Shown piece by piece: positions 31,465 to 39,675 of a stretch of 64,000 nt of DNA. This DNA comes from Membranihabitans maritimus (GTDB lineage Bacteria > Bacteroidota > Bacteroidia > Chitinophagales > Saprospiraceae), in contig NZ_JAJSLW010000021.1 in the NCBI RefSeq assembly GCF_021729145.1, positions 22,028 to 86,027 on the forward strand, given 5' to 3'. Position 1 is the stretch's first letter; the number at the start of each line of letters is the position of its first letter. The notes beneath the pieces are model-generated. The model saw only the letters and a program-made list of their open reading frames with translations, did not search any database and was not told the origin of the DNA. The translations under genes and the position numbers were made by a program.

Positions 31465-32724
31465 ATGAGTACGAATAGAAAAGATAATCAAAGTATAAGC
31501 TATCAAGAAAAACTGGAACAGTGGGTACAATGGTTCAAGGTGCATAGCCCAATTTCGAATACAAACAAAAAGATCAATTCAGAACAATTTATTGATGATA
31601 TAGCCAGAAAGCCAAAATCTGATCTTAAGCCAAAATCACCAGAAGAAATTTCATTCTTAAAAGAGAAGATTCAAGAAGTTAGCCAACATCCCTTTATGGT
31701 AAAAGAACTACTTTCAGAATTTGAACCCAGAAATGAAGAAGATTGGAAGTTCAAGAACGAGGAATTATTAAAATGTTCTGAAAAGCTCTTGAAATTTGAC
31801 AACTATACGGATATAGATTACCCACTACAGCCTAAATTCATTAAATCATATGATGAATTTAAGAACGAAATCACTGAAAAATTGAATTACAATGAGGGAA
31901 AAACTGCTTTCCGTCAAGATCAATTACAGGCTATAAAGGATGACTTGAATGATATTGATCAGTACCAAAATGAACTCCTAAAGTCCAATAGAACTATAAT
32001 CATTAGAAAAAAATACGAGAATCTTTTATTCAGTGAGTTGGTCGAAAAAATAAAAAATAAAATTAAAGCAGGTCGTCCTTTAACTGAAGGGGAAAGCATA
32101 TTTCAAACTTATCCAACATTAAAGCCAGCTATAGAATTTTCAACTAAGTCCGATAAGATTGCATGGACTCAATCTGAACTCCAACCCAATATCAAACCTC
32201 AACCTAAGGTAAGTACAACGGAAGCTTCGATTCTTATCGTAGCAAATAGTTTTGCTCAAATTATTGTTGATCTCGAAAAAGGAAGCTTTATTTCCAATGA
32301 AGGGAAAGATAAAAACAAGAAGATAGCTAAGGGAGCTACAGAAACCTTTAAATGGAAAGGTAACCCAAAGAAAGAACTTCCGGAACTGTATGAAAAGATG
32401 ATTCAAGGTGAATTGATCTCAAAAGAGACAGAATTTGATCAGTTTGAATCAATCTTTATGGGTATGGTTGAAACGAAAACTTTTAAACCATTAGAATGGA
32501 CTGATGAACCAGTTTTACTTGCTTATTTTATTGATACTTTAGTAACTAAGGGGAAAATTACTAAGAAAAGGAGATGGGTAATTACCTCGTTTTGTTTCAA
32601 AGATATTAATAGCAGCACGATAAGGAACCATAGTAGGAACTACAAAAATAATAATAACCCCAATCATCAAGGGAAGCCCAAGGATTACTTGAAAATTGAT
32701 TCACTTTTTAATAAAGAATTATAG
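31465..32724 (+). CDS. Hypothetical protein downstream of the integrase
   Basis: A 419-residue acidic/basic mixed protein without signal or membrane segments. I do not recognise the family. The first 250 residues are helical and lysine-rich. The C-terminal part (residues about 330-419) has a compact look: LEWTDEPVLLAYFIDTL, then KRRWVITSFCFKDIN and a basic RNHSRNYKNNNN stretch. This resembles the C-terminal HTH-like regions of regulatory proteins found beside integrases in Bacteroidota elements. It starts 24 bases after the integrase and may be a regulator or recombination helper. Confidence 0.6.
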   Translation: MSTNRKDNQSISYQEKLEQWVQWFKVHSPISNTNKKINSEQFIDDIARKPKSDLKPKSPEEISFLKEKIQEVSQHPFMVKELLSEFEPRNEEDWKFKNEELLKCSEKLLKFDNYTDIDYPLQPKFIKSYDEFKNEITEKLNYNEGKTAFRQDQLQAIKDDLNDIDQYQNELLKSNRTIIIRKKYENLLFSELVEKIKNKIKAGRPLTEGESIFQTYPTLKPAIEFSTKSDKIAWTQSELQPNIKPQPKVSTTEASILIVANSFAQIIVDLEKGSFISNEGKDKNKKIAKGATETFKWKGNPKKELPELYEKMIQGELISKETEFDQFESIFMGMVETKTFKPLEWTDEPVLLAYFIDTLVTKGKITKKRRWVITSFCFKDINSSTIRNHSRNYKNNNNPNHQGKPKDYLKIDSLFNKEL

Positions 32725-32847
32725 ATTTTTATAGACTGGACTATACGCGCTATAATTTTCCTTTTCTTTCTTTTCTATACTTGCATCAGAGCTCGTGAAT
32801 AGAGCTTTGATATCAAAGCCATTTTTTAAAATTTAAACTAATAAAAA

Positions 32848-33141
32848 ATGGATACTACAACCATTTTGGACAAGTTCAACGACCTTGAAAGGTTGATCAT
32901 TGTCCATAGCAAAAAAAGGGCATTGACCCTTGAAGAAACATCAGTATATACCGGGCTTTCAAAGTCAACCCTGTATAAACTTACGTCAAGTAATCAAATC
33001 CCGTACAGTAAGTTGCGTGGAAAAACGCTCTATTTTGATAAGGAAAAGCTTGACAAATGGTTACTGCAAAATCCGCAGAAGACCCAAGATGAAATAGATC
33101 GGGAAGCAGCAGATTATGTTCACTTCAATAAGGGGTTATGA
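32848..33141 (+). CDS. Excisionase-like helix-turn-helix protein
   Basis: A 97-residue protein with a MerR/excisionase-type winged helix: LTLEETSVYTGLSKSTLYKL is the HTH, followed by the wing LRGKTLYFDKEKLDKWLLQN. Such proteins sit beside integrases and direct excision, or act as DNA-binding regulators. A weak -7-like element (TATACTTG, 32776-32783) lies upstream. Its stop overlaps the start of the next gene by four bases (ATGA), so the two are coupled. Confidence 0.8.
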   Translation: MDTTTILDKFNDLERLIIVHSKKRALTLEETSVYTGLSKSTLYKLTSSNQIPYSKLRGKTLYFDKEKLDKWLLQNPQKTQDEIDREAADYVHFNKGL

Positions 33142-33620
33142 AAGGCTACAAGTATGTAGCTTCTTATTTGGCGTCTGCAATAGATCATGGTGAACACAAC
33201 AGTGTAAGTACTGAATCTGAACAGATTGAATACATCATCAAGAAAAATAAAGGGGAGCATGAATATTTTGACAATAAAGTGCTTCCCATTATTGAAGAAC
33301 CATCTTGTAATAGGGTGTTTTTAATTAAAAAAAGTTGTTCTCAGGATGCTAATTCAGAAGGCCTTATATGGGAACTTCATGGCTCAAACGGATTTATATC
33401 AGAAGTTTATTCTATCTCAGATAATATAGGATGGATGCATTTAAAAGAAGTGGGAGTAAAAAAGGATGTAGCGATCTTGTACTTTAGAATAGATGGGAAG
33501 TGTAGTAGGATTGAAGCTATAGAAATTCATATCATAAAAAATAGCTACAATGACTTGGGGTTGTTCCAAATGGTAGCAAATTATGATTTAAAAAATGAAA
33601 TAATGGAAGATGCAAAATGA
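33138..33620 (+). CDS. Hypothetical protein coupled to the excisionase-like gene
   Basis: A 160-residue soluble protein of unknown family. It has mixed alpha/beta composition with two Cys in the middle (CNRVFLIKKSCSQ) and no motif I can name. It begins within the stop of the excisionase-like gene, so it is likely made together with it. It may be an accessory factor for excision or replication of the element; that is only context. Confidence 0.55.
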   Translation: MKGYKYVASYLASAIDHGEHNSVSTESEQIEYIIKKNKGEHEYFDNKVLPIIEEPSCNRVFLIKKSCSQDANSEGLIWELHGSNGFISEVYSISDNIGWMHLKEVGVKKDVAILYFRIDGKCSRIEAIEIHIIKNSYNDLGLFQMVANYDLKNEIMEDAK

Positions 33621-33715
33621 TCCCTTCTACTGCTGAGTTACCCCCTTTTATATATTAAGCTGTATTTAGTTACAAATTCTGTAACCATTTTATTATGAAA
33701 ATTAAAAAATAAACT

Positions 33716-34657
33716 ATGTGGGATACAATCCATAGTCGATTGCCAAGACGACATTTACCTACCCCAAAAGAAATGGATATAATATTGGCAAATTTTGATA
33801 AAGCACAATTCAATATTGATTATGAAAATGGTGAAGTAAACTACTTTGTTAAAATAAAAAACTTAGTATTTAGGACAACTGAAAACTATATTCTTATTAA
33901 ATGTAGGAGCATAAGTAAATTTTTATTTGGCAATAATTTAATGACCTTGAGTAGAGAGGATATAGTGGATTTTGTTAACCTTATCAGTGCAACTTTTCAT
34001 ATTCCATTTGAACTGGGTGTAATTACCAGAATGGATTTTGGAATGAATGTGGTTACTGATTATTCTCCAGAAATATATTGCAATTATTTTGGCTATAGTT
34101 CTCCTTATAGAGATCGTTTAGAACAAACTAATGGTCTTTACTACAGCATGATTAATAAACAAATTTGCATTTACGATAAGTTAAAGCGGATGAAAAATAG
34201 GAAGATTCCCAATCACTACAGGGATAAGAATGTATTAAGGTTTGAATTTCGATTTAAAGGCAGAGTAGCTGATCAGCTAAATATGAAACAAGTCTTGATC
34301 AGGGATTTATACGATAAAGATTTTTTGTGCCGAATAATCAACATTATTAAGGATGAATATTTCAATATCTGTAAATATAATAAGGAATCTAATGAGATTT
34401 ATGCTACGGGAAGTATACCAGATTTTATCAACCAGTTTGCAAAAATAGCAATTAAAGATTATGGGAAACACAGGGTTTTCAAAGATATTAAAGAATGGCA
34501 CAAGTTGGAAAAGATTACTAAAGGCCAATCATCACGTCTTAAAAAAAGAACCAATGAAATTTTATCAATGGAATTTGAGGGTAACAAAAATGATCTTATC
34601 CAAGAACTGGATAGGAAAGTAAATTGGATGGCAAATCAAATGCATTATCTTGTCTAA
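33716..34657 (+). CDS. Replication initiation protein, phage gpII/X-like
   Basis: A 313-residue protein resembling the phage/plasmid replication proteins of the gene II/X type. The middle part, ITRMDFGMNVVTDYSPEIY, followed by LEQTNGLYYSMI, ICIYDKLKRMKN and NVLRFEFRFKGRV, matches the order expected for such Rep proteins in Bacteroidota elements. These proteins nick DNA and start rolling-circle replication through active-site tyrosines; candidate tyrosines lie in the LYY stretch. If correct, the excised element could replicate as a circle or be mobilised in single-stranded form. The family call is from pattern recognition only. Confidence 0.5.
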   Translation: MWDTIHSRLPRRHLPTPKEMDIILANFDKAQFNIDYENGEVNYFVKIKNLVFRTTENYILIKCRSISKFLFGNNLMTLSREDIVDFVNLISATFHIPFELGVITRMDFGMNVVTDYSPEIYCNYFGYSSPYRDRLEQTNGLYYSMINKQICIYDKLKRMKNRKIPNHYRDKNVLRFEFRFKGRVADQLNMKQVLIRDLYDKDFLCRIINIIKDEYFNICKYNKESNEIYATGSIPDFINQFAKIAIKDYGKHRVFKDIKEWHKLEKITKGQSSRLKKRTNEILSMEFEGNKNDLIQELDRKVNWMANQMHYLV

Positions 34658-34660
34658 GGA

Positions 34661-34906
34661 TTAAGGTTGCTCTTTTTCCCTACCTAATAATTCACGGACA
34701 TCAATATCAAGTACATTGGCTATATCACAGAGTTTCATGAGACTAACATTGTGTTTGGCATTTTCGATATAACTCATGTAAGTACGATCTATATCAGAGA
34801 GATGTGCCAAGGTCTCCTGGGAAATGTTCTTTTCCTTACGGTATTTACGGATGTTGTCTCCTACTTTTCTTAATAATTCTGGATAGTCGTTTTTCATTCG
34901 TCGCAA
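34661..34906 (-). CDS. XRE-family HTH regulator
   Basis: An 81-residue (78 from the second Met) one-domain regulator. The helix-turn-helix reads GDNIRKYRKEKNISQETLAH and DIDRTYMSYIENAKHNVSL, as in Cro/C1 and restriction-modification controller proteins. It faces the rep-like gene and ends three bases from it. A 12-bp inverted repeat begins 37 bases upstream of its start, a good operator candidate. It may control the element or the defence cargo. Confidence 0.85.
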   Translation of the reverse strand: MRRMKNDYPELLRKVGDNIRKYRKEKNISQETLAHLSDIDRTYMSYIENAKHNVSLMKLCDIANVLDIDVRELLGREKEQP

Positions 34907-34942
34907 TTGCGACAGAAAGTAAGTTGGAAAACCTAAATTAAT

Positions 34943-34990
34943 ATTCGCATATATTCGACATTTTAATATTTTTGTTGTATATATGCGAAT
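34943..34990. promoter_or_regulatory. 12-bp perfect inverted repeat upstream of the XRE gene
   Basis: ATTCGCATATAT (34943-34954) is perfectly complementary to 34979-34990, with a 24-base AT-rich spacer. A third half-site, ATATGCGAAT, covers the start codon of the lipoprotein gene at 35485-35494. This is likely an XRE-repressor operator. Confidence 0.5.
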
Positions 34991-35089
34991 GTTAATAAGA
35001 ATGAAGCTATGAAGTATGATTTATCAAACTTTTTATGAAAATACGATGGTGAATAAAAGATAGCGGCTAAGAGTAGCTATAGAATTGGA

Positions 35090-35329
35090 TTAATGGCTTT
35101 GATGATCCTTATGAATTAAGTCCATCAAAGAAACTTCCAGGTCATCGCAAATGATACAAAGGATTTTAATAGAGGGATTTACGTCTTGGCCGGATTCTAA
35201 TTGTTGTAAATAACTTCGATTAATGCCAGTGATTCTAGAGAATTCACGTTGTGATATTCCCTTTTCGGTTCGAAGTATTTTAACATTCAATCCGATTCTT
35301 TTTACAATGGCCTCAAAGTCATTCATCAA
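35090..35329 (-). CDS. XRE-family HTH regulator (second)
   Basis: A 79-residue regulator with a canonical HTH (LNVKILRTEKGISQREFSRI, GINRSYLQQLESGQ). It differs clearly from its neighbour at 34661, so it is not a recent duplicate. It is divergent from the lipoprotein genes beginning at 35487, and the roughly 150 bases between them probably hold both promoters. Its target is unknown. Confidence 0.85.
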   Translation of the reverse strand: MMNDFEAIVKRIGLNVKILRTEKGISQREFSRITGINRSYLQQLESGQDVNPSIKILCIICDDLEVSLMDLIHKDHQSH

Positions 35330-35486
35330 TTACAGCTTTGAATGGCCTGTAATAATATGCCAAAAAATTCCTTGTTTGGCCTGATATATAATGCCGTTTT
35401 TGTATCTTTAGCCAATGTTATTGAGCCAGACATCTATTTGCCTTAGGAATTACAACCAAAAAAGAAACCAAAATTTCTATCTAGAT

Positions 35487-36119
35487 ATGCGAATTTACTT
35501 TTTACTTCTTCTTCCCTTAATTTTATTAATAGGGTGCAGCCCCTATGGAAATCTAAGAGCAAACCTGGGAATGGGGTACGATACCATCGATTATGGATCA
35601 AGAGTGTCCAGAGACAGAACCAGGGCGCAAGTTTCACTACAGTATTTATCCCGTATCTATTACGCGAAGAAAATCCTTAAGGAAGCTAAATCTTTCCACT
35701 ATACTTCCGAAGAAAAAAGGGGCAGGCTTGAAGCACTTCCCAAGTCTGGTTATTTGGCTATAAACGTTAGAGGAGGAACTATTGATGATGCCAATCCTCG
35801 CAATTGGTATATTATGGTCAAAGATGGTAGTGGAAATTTAATTCAAAGACTGGAAGGCAAAGATGAAACACCCTCTTTTTCAATAACTGAATATGGAACT
35901 GCATGGTCGGAATTTCAATTAATCCCAATTGATTTTGAAGTACCTAACCCCTTTAAGGTTACGGTAATATCAAAGCTGGATAAACGATACAATGAATTTA
36001 CTGTATGGCCTGACTACGAGGAAGCAGACCAAGCAGCCTTAGATCATCAACAAAGAATGTGGCCGTACTCAGTAGCTACCAGGGTACAAAGCCAAATGAG
36101 TTTCAGTATCTGCAAATAA
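35487..36119 (+). CDS. Lipoprotein of unknown function
   Basis: A 210-residue lipoprotein. The start at 35487 gives MRIYFLLLLPLILLIGCSP, a clean lipobox with Cys17; the earlier ATG at 35415 would place 24 polar residues before the signal and lies very near the -7-like TATCTTTA at 35403. The mature protein has a beta-sandwich feel (YLAINVRGGTIDDANPRNWY, FKVTVISKLDKRYNEFTV) and no known domain. Two further genes follow on the strand, one a small membrane protein and one a coiled-coil lipoprotein, suggesting an envelope-associated unit of unknown role. Confidence 0.6.
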   Translation: MRIYFLLLLPLILLIGCSPYGNLRANLGMGYDTIDYGSRVSRDRTRAQVSLQYLSRIYYAKKILKEAKSFHYTSEEKRGRLEALPKSGYLAINVRGGTIDDANPRNWYIMVKDGSGNLIQRLEGKDETPSFSITEYGTAWSEFQLIPIDFEVPNPFKVTVISKLDKRYNEFTVWPDYEEADQAALDHQQRMWPYSVATRVQSQMSFSICK

Positions 36120-36139
36120 CAAAATCAAATAATAATTAT

Positions 36140-36319
36140 ATGAAATATCTATCTATCGCCTTAGTAATTATATCATTTATCATAGTGGTATTAGGAATAT
36201 TTACTTCTAAGAGTGCCCCACAACAGTCCGTAATTGTTGGCCTGGGCTGTTTCCTTGGCATTATGGCTCGAATTGCACAAGCTTCATCACATCATGCAGA
36301 AGAAGGTGAAATCCGATAA
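36140..36319 (+). CDS. Small membrane protein
   Basis: A 59-residue protein with one strong N-terminal transmembrane helix (LSIALVIISFIIVVLGIF) and a second Gly-rich hydrophobic segment (VIVGLGCFLGIMARIAQA). The start at 36140 is preferred over 36059, which would overlap the preceding gene in another frame. It lies between two lipoprotein genes. The function is unknown. Confidence 0.6.
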   Translation: MKYLSIALVIISFIIVVLGIFTSKSAPQQSVIVGLGCFLGIMARIAQASSHHAEEGEIR

Positions 36320-36338
36320 AGAATAAACCGTGGAACCT

Positions 36339-37169
36339 ATGAGAACAGAACTAAAGAACTATTCATTCCTGTTGCCCCTTGCGTTATTTATACTTAGTTG
36401 CGGGCCTTCACAGAGTGAATTGGATCAATTGAAGAAAGAAAATCAAGTATTGCAGACAAAAATTGAGGAGGTCAAAACAGAACTTGAGGACTGCAAATTC
36501 GGTGCGGAAAAGTTATTCGAACAAATAAGGGTTGCTTACGAAAAAGAGGACTTTATGAGATCGAAGCGTCTATTCAAAAAAATTGAAAACAGGCATCCCG
36601 AAACCAAATATTTCACTCAAGCAAAAGCCATCTACGAAGAGATTGATAAGATCGAAAAGAGAAGAGCTGAAGAACAGCGTATAAAAGAAGAGAGGGCCGA
36701 ACAACGAAGATTAAGAGCATTAAATAAGCTCAGGAAAAAGCACGACGATGTGGCCGGGACAAATTGGTATAAAAACTCTTATTTTACGCACTATAATAAT
36801 AGAAATTTAACCTCACTATATATGGGACATAAAAATAATTTTGAGTGGTTGAGGTTGAAAATGTCGTACGCCGGTGATGACTGGATATTTTTTGATGAAG
36901 CCTATCTATCATACGATGGTAATACAATCGAAGTAGAATTTGATAAATACGATCACAAGGAAACGGATAATTCCGGGGGTGATGTATGGGAATGGATTGA
37001 TGTCCCTGTCTCTGATAAAATTGTAGATTTCCTCAGAAGGTTTTGTCAATCAAAAAATGCCAAAATGCGCTTATCCGGGAAATATACCAAAACCCGGACG
37101 CTTACCTGGAATGAGAGACAAGGGATAAAGGATGTATTGAACGGGTTTGATGCTTTAAATGAGGAATGA
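36339..37169 (+). CDS. Coiled-coil lipoprotein
   Basis: A 276-residue lipoprotein with lipobox LFILSCGPS. A coiled coil follows directly (about residues 25-55, LDQLKKENQVLQTKIEEVKT), then a TPR-like helical segment, a charged helix rich in Glu/Arg (about 105-140), and a C-terminal beta domain (residues about 150-276, WLRLKMSYAGDDWIFFDEAY). The start at 36339 (ATG) is chosen over the GTG at 36330. It resembles small envelope proteins of unknown function often carried by Bacteroidota islands. Confidence 0.65.
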   Translation: MRTELKNYSFLLPLALFILSCGPSQSELDQLKKENQVLQTKIEEVKTELEDCKFGAEKLFEQIRVAYEKEDFMRSKRLFKKIENRHPETKYFTQAKAIYEEIDKIEKRRAEEQRIKEERAEQRRLRALNKLRKKHDDVAGTNWYKNSYFTHYNNRNLTSLYMGHKNNFEWLRLKMSYAGDDWIFFDEAYLSYDGNTIEVEFDKYDHKETDNSGGDVWEWIDVPVSDKIVDFLRRFCQSKNAKMRLSGKYTKTRTLTWNERQGIKDVLNGFDALNEE

Positions 37170-37654
37170 ATGATTCCACCATTGCTTCGATGGTATTTAC
37201 CACTTGATCCTGGCCATTGGGAAATACTATTTCTACTTTTAAGAGGTACAATGAAAAGGCTTCAAGGCTCAAAGTATTAGATATAAAGTTATTTAAAGGC
37301 ATTATATCCTTTCTTGTGAAAGATATAATCAGTTGATAATAAACTAATAAGTCCTGATAATATTATAGTCTTAGTAAAACTATAGTTGATACAACTAATC
37401 TTACATGAAAAGTAACCTATTCTAATAAAGTTAGATTTCTTGGAAACGATATTTTTAATTGGGAATAGAAACTTATTTCGTTGGTCCAAGCATTTGATTG
37501 TCACAATTGCCTAACTGGTCATTTCCCCAAATTTTTAGTTGGCAAAAGATTATTATCTTAGTGTGGATTTGAAATGGCCTTCATATATTTTGCCTTTATA
37601 AGTTGAATATTCGTAAAGAGAGAAAATAGTTACCTGTCATAAACCAAAAATAAA
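37170..37654. other. Intergenic gap before the Mrr-like gene
   Basis: AT-rich, with no supported gene. A weak promoter-like TATTTTGC lies near 37594. Two short minus-strand frames here have no recognisable content. Confidence 0.4.
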
Positions 37655-38545
37655 ATGATTCTAGATTTTAAAGAAATAGCACTTGCAAACACTGGATCAG
37701 GAGACCAAGATATGTTTGAATTATTTGCTAGAGATTTCCTCTCTAAACTTGGGTTTGAAATAAAAGAAAATCCTGCTAGAGGATCTGATGGTGGAACAGG
37801 TAAAGACCTCCTTGTAGTTGAATATAAACAAGGATATACTGGAGTCGAAAAAATTCAGTGGTTGGTAAGTTGTAAACACAATGCACATTCAGGTAGCTCT
37901 GTTGGTGTTTCAGATGAAATTGCAATTACAGACAGAGTGATTGCAACTGGATCTCAGGGTTTCATGGGCTTCTATTCTACTTTACCATCAAGCGGTCTCT
38001 CAACAAAATTTGAAGGTATAAAGGCCAATTCAGAAATTAAGATATTCTATTTTGATCGTGCCAAAATTGAAGAAGAACTTACAGAAAAAGACTATTTAAT
38101 CAAGCTTGCAATGAGATACCTTCCAGTTTCAACAACGGCATGGCAAAAGCTAGTTTCAACACAAATAAAATATAGTCATGAAGGTCTCGATGCAATTGTA
38201 AGAGGTACTTGGACCTTTGATTTTGTAAAGGGTGGTCCAGGAGAAGTTTGGATTTGCGACTTCCATTGGGAAATAATCTCAATTGAAACTGATGAAAAAT
38301 ATATAGCTCCTCATAATGGAACTAAACTTACTCTAATAAATGGGATAGGCTTTAGTGAAATAGATAAGGCCTATTTGGAAACACTGGAATATCATACAAA
38401 CAAAGTTAAGGGGCAAAAAGGCGATAACTGTGAAATATTTACAGGAACAATACTTGGATTTAAGAGAAAAGATGGAGTTTATGTAAAAATGATTATACAA
38501 GAAGTAGGGTATTCTCTAAAATTCAAATATCAAACATATGAATAA
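37655..38545 (+). CDS. Mrr-like restriction endonuclease (PD-(D/E)XK fold)
   Basis: A 296-residue protein whose first 130 residues form a restriction-endonuclease-like fold: MFELFARDFLSKLGFEI, then ARGSDGGTGKDLLV with Asp51, and WLVSCKHNAHSG with Lys74. The usual Glu/Gln before the Lys is Ser72 here, a variant seen in some Mrr-related proteins. The C-terminal half (about 150-296) is a separate beta-rich domain, possibly for DNA or modification recognition. It is a stand-alone gene, so it may act on modified foreign DNA, which would suit a defence-rich island. Its specificity is unknown. Confidence 0.75.
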   Translation: MILDFKEIALANTGSGDQDMFELFARDFLSKLGFEIKENPARGSDGGTGKDLLVVEYKQGYTGVEKIQWLVSCKHNAHSGSSVGVSDEIAITDRVIATGSQGFMGFYSTLPSSGLSTKFEGIKANSEIKIFYFDRAKIEEELTEKDYLIKLAMRYLPVSTTAWQKLVSTQIKYSHEGLDAIVRGTWTFDFVKGGPGEVWICDFHWEIISIETDEKYIAPHNGTKLTLINGIGFSEIDKAYLETLEYHTNKVKGQKGDNCEIFTGTILGFKRKDGVYVKMIIQEVGYSLKFKYQTYE

Positions 38546-38553
38546 ATATATGA

Positions 38554-38617
38554 ACGGTAACAAAAGCTATGACGATCAGTCTTTTCATACGGTCAGGCCG
38601 CCGCATAGCTTGACCGT
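38554..38617. repeat. Imperfect palindrome resembling an integron attC site
   Basis: Outer arms ACGGT/ACCGT (38554-38558, 38613-38617) and inner arms AAGCTATG/CATAGCTT (38564-38571, 38604-38611) enclose a 32-base loop, with 5 extra bases on the left and 1 on the right. The size and layout recall attC recombination sites, but the consensus R boxes (RYYYAAC/GTTRRRY) do not match well. Confidence 0.35.
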
Positions 38618-38641
38618 TGGCATTAAATTAAAGAACAGAAT

Positions 38642-39148
38642 ATGAAAAGAATTCTGATTTTCCTGGCTTTATCCATTACTTGTACAATATACACCAATGG
38701 ACAAAATTTTGTATTTGTAGGTGAACATAGTTTTCAGAGTACAGAACCATTCACCTTACAATCAAATTCAGACAGCGACCGTATTAATGACTTAAATATT
38801 GTATTCGCAAAAGACGGAACGAAAGGGCTCTTGGTAATTAGTTCAAAGTTAGTGTCAACTGTACGAATAAGTGGAAAATTGATTATTTACCTGAATGATG
38901 GAACGGTTATAACTTGTATTGACAAAGGGATAAATGACAATGTGGATGGCATTGCTACATCAGCATATTATTTAACTAATGAAGAATTAGCGAAAATGAA
39001 AAAAAGCAATATCCATACTATTAGATATGAAATCAAATGTGCTGAATGCCTTTCAAACGTATTATACGAAGGCAACTACTCTGCATCAAATAAAGGGGAA
39101 TCCGAAATCGACTATACCACCGTAATGAATAAATTTTTTAATGAATAA
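38642..39148 (+). CDS. Exported hypothetical protein
   Basis: A 168-residue protein with a signal peptide (MKRILIFLALSITCTIYTNGQ) followed by a beta-rich domain. It contains a conserved-looking IYLNDGTVITCIDKG phrase and two Cys in the tail (KCAECLSNV). I recognise it as a type of small secreted Bacteroidota hypothetical protein but cannot assign a function. It stands directly after the attC-like palindrome, as a gene cassette would. Confidence 0.6.
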   Translation: MKRILIFLALSITCTIYTNGQNFVFVGEHSFQSTEPFTLQSNSDSDRINDLNIVFAKDGTKGLLVISSKLVSTVRISGKLIIYLNDGTVITCIDKGINDNVDGIATSAYYLTNEELAKMKKSNIHTIRYEIKCAECLSNVLYEGNYSASNKGESEIDYTTVMNKFFNE

Positions 39149-39197
39149 AAAAATTAAATAAGCTTCACCCTGTAGAGTAATTGAAATGCTTTAAAGT

Positions 39198-39431
39198 ATG
39201 GTACGAATCACCATCGAACTTGAAAATGAGAGGAAAACACAAATGCTTCTAAAGTTTTTGGAAGAACTGAATATACCCTATTCCAGTGAGAAAAATCCCA
39301 GTCCTTCCGGGGATCGATGGTTTTCTGATCCAGAAAACATCAATATCCTCGACAAAGGTATTGCGGATGAAAAAGCCGGACGGGTTAGTCGTATAAAAGA
39401 TGTAAATAATTTACGGGGAAGTATTTTATAG
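39198..39431 (+). CDS. Antitoxin of a YoeB-type pair, now orphaned
   Basis: A 77-residue antitoxin-like protein, almost identical to the one at 60425 (MVRITIELENERKTQMLLKF against MERITIELNSKKKTQMLLKF). The C-terminal half, DPENINILDKGIADEKAGRV, would bind and neutralise a toxin. The toxin gene that overlaps its 3' end in the second copy is here reduced to a short, frameshifted fragment (39413-39493). It may now act as an anti-addiction antitoxin for the intact pair at 60425-60921, or be on the way to loss. Confidence 0.8.
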   Translation: MVRITIELENERKTQMLLKFLEELNIPYSSEKNPSPSGDRWFSDPENINILDKGIADEKAGRVSRIKDVNNLRGSIL

Positions 39432-39493
39432 ATCATACGGACGAGGCAAAAAGCACCTTTCCTTTCACTATAGATCCGGGAATAAATCAATGA
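39413..39493 (+). pseudogene. 5' remnant of a YoeB-type toxin gene
   Basis: Aligned to the intact toxin gene at 60640, this segment keeps GKYF.D.TDEAK but its start codon is ACG instead of ATG. One A is missing after DEAK, which shifts the frame to a stop at about 39493. Homology fades after base 39495; the matching 3' end appears 11 kb away at 50846-50900. Confidence 0.75.
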
Positions 39494-39675
39494 TCAGTGA
39501 TTGGTACATTTTCTTAGTATTAATTCGAGGAAAGTAGCATTTTCCGCTGCTTTTGTCTAAAAGATACTAAAGCGGGAAATTGATCATTTAAGTTTCTAAG
39601 TTATCTTTAAGTTCCTATATTTTCTATTAGTAATAATTATATTTACAAATTTAGAGACTAAGTCTGAAGAAACAA

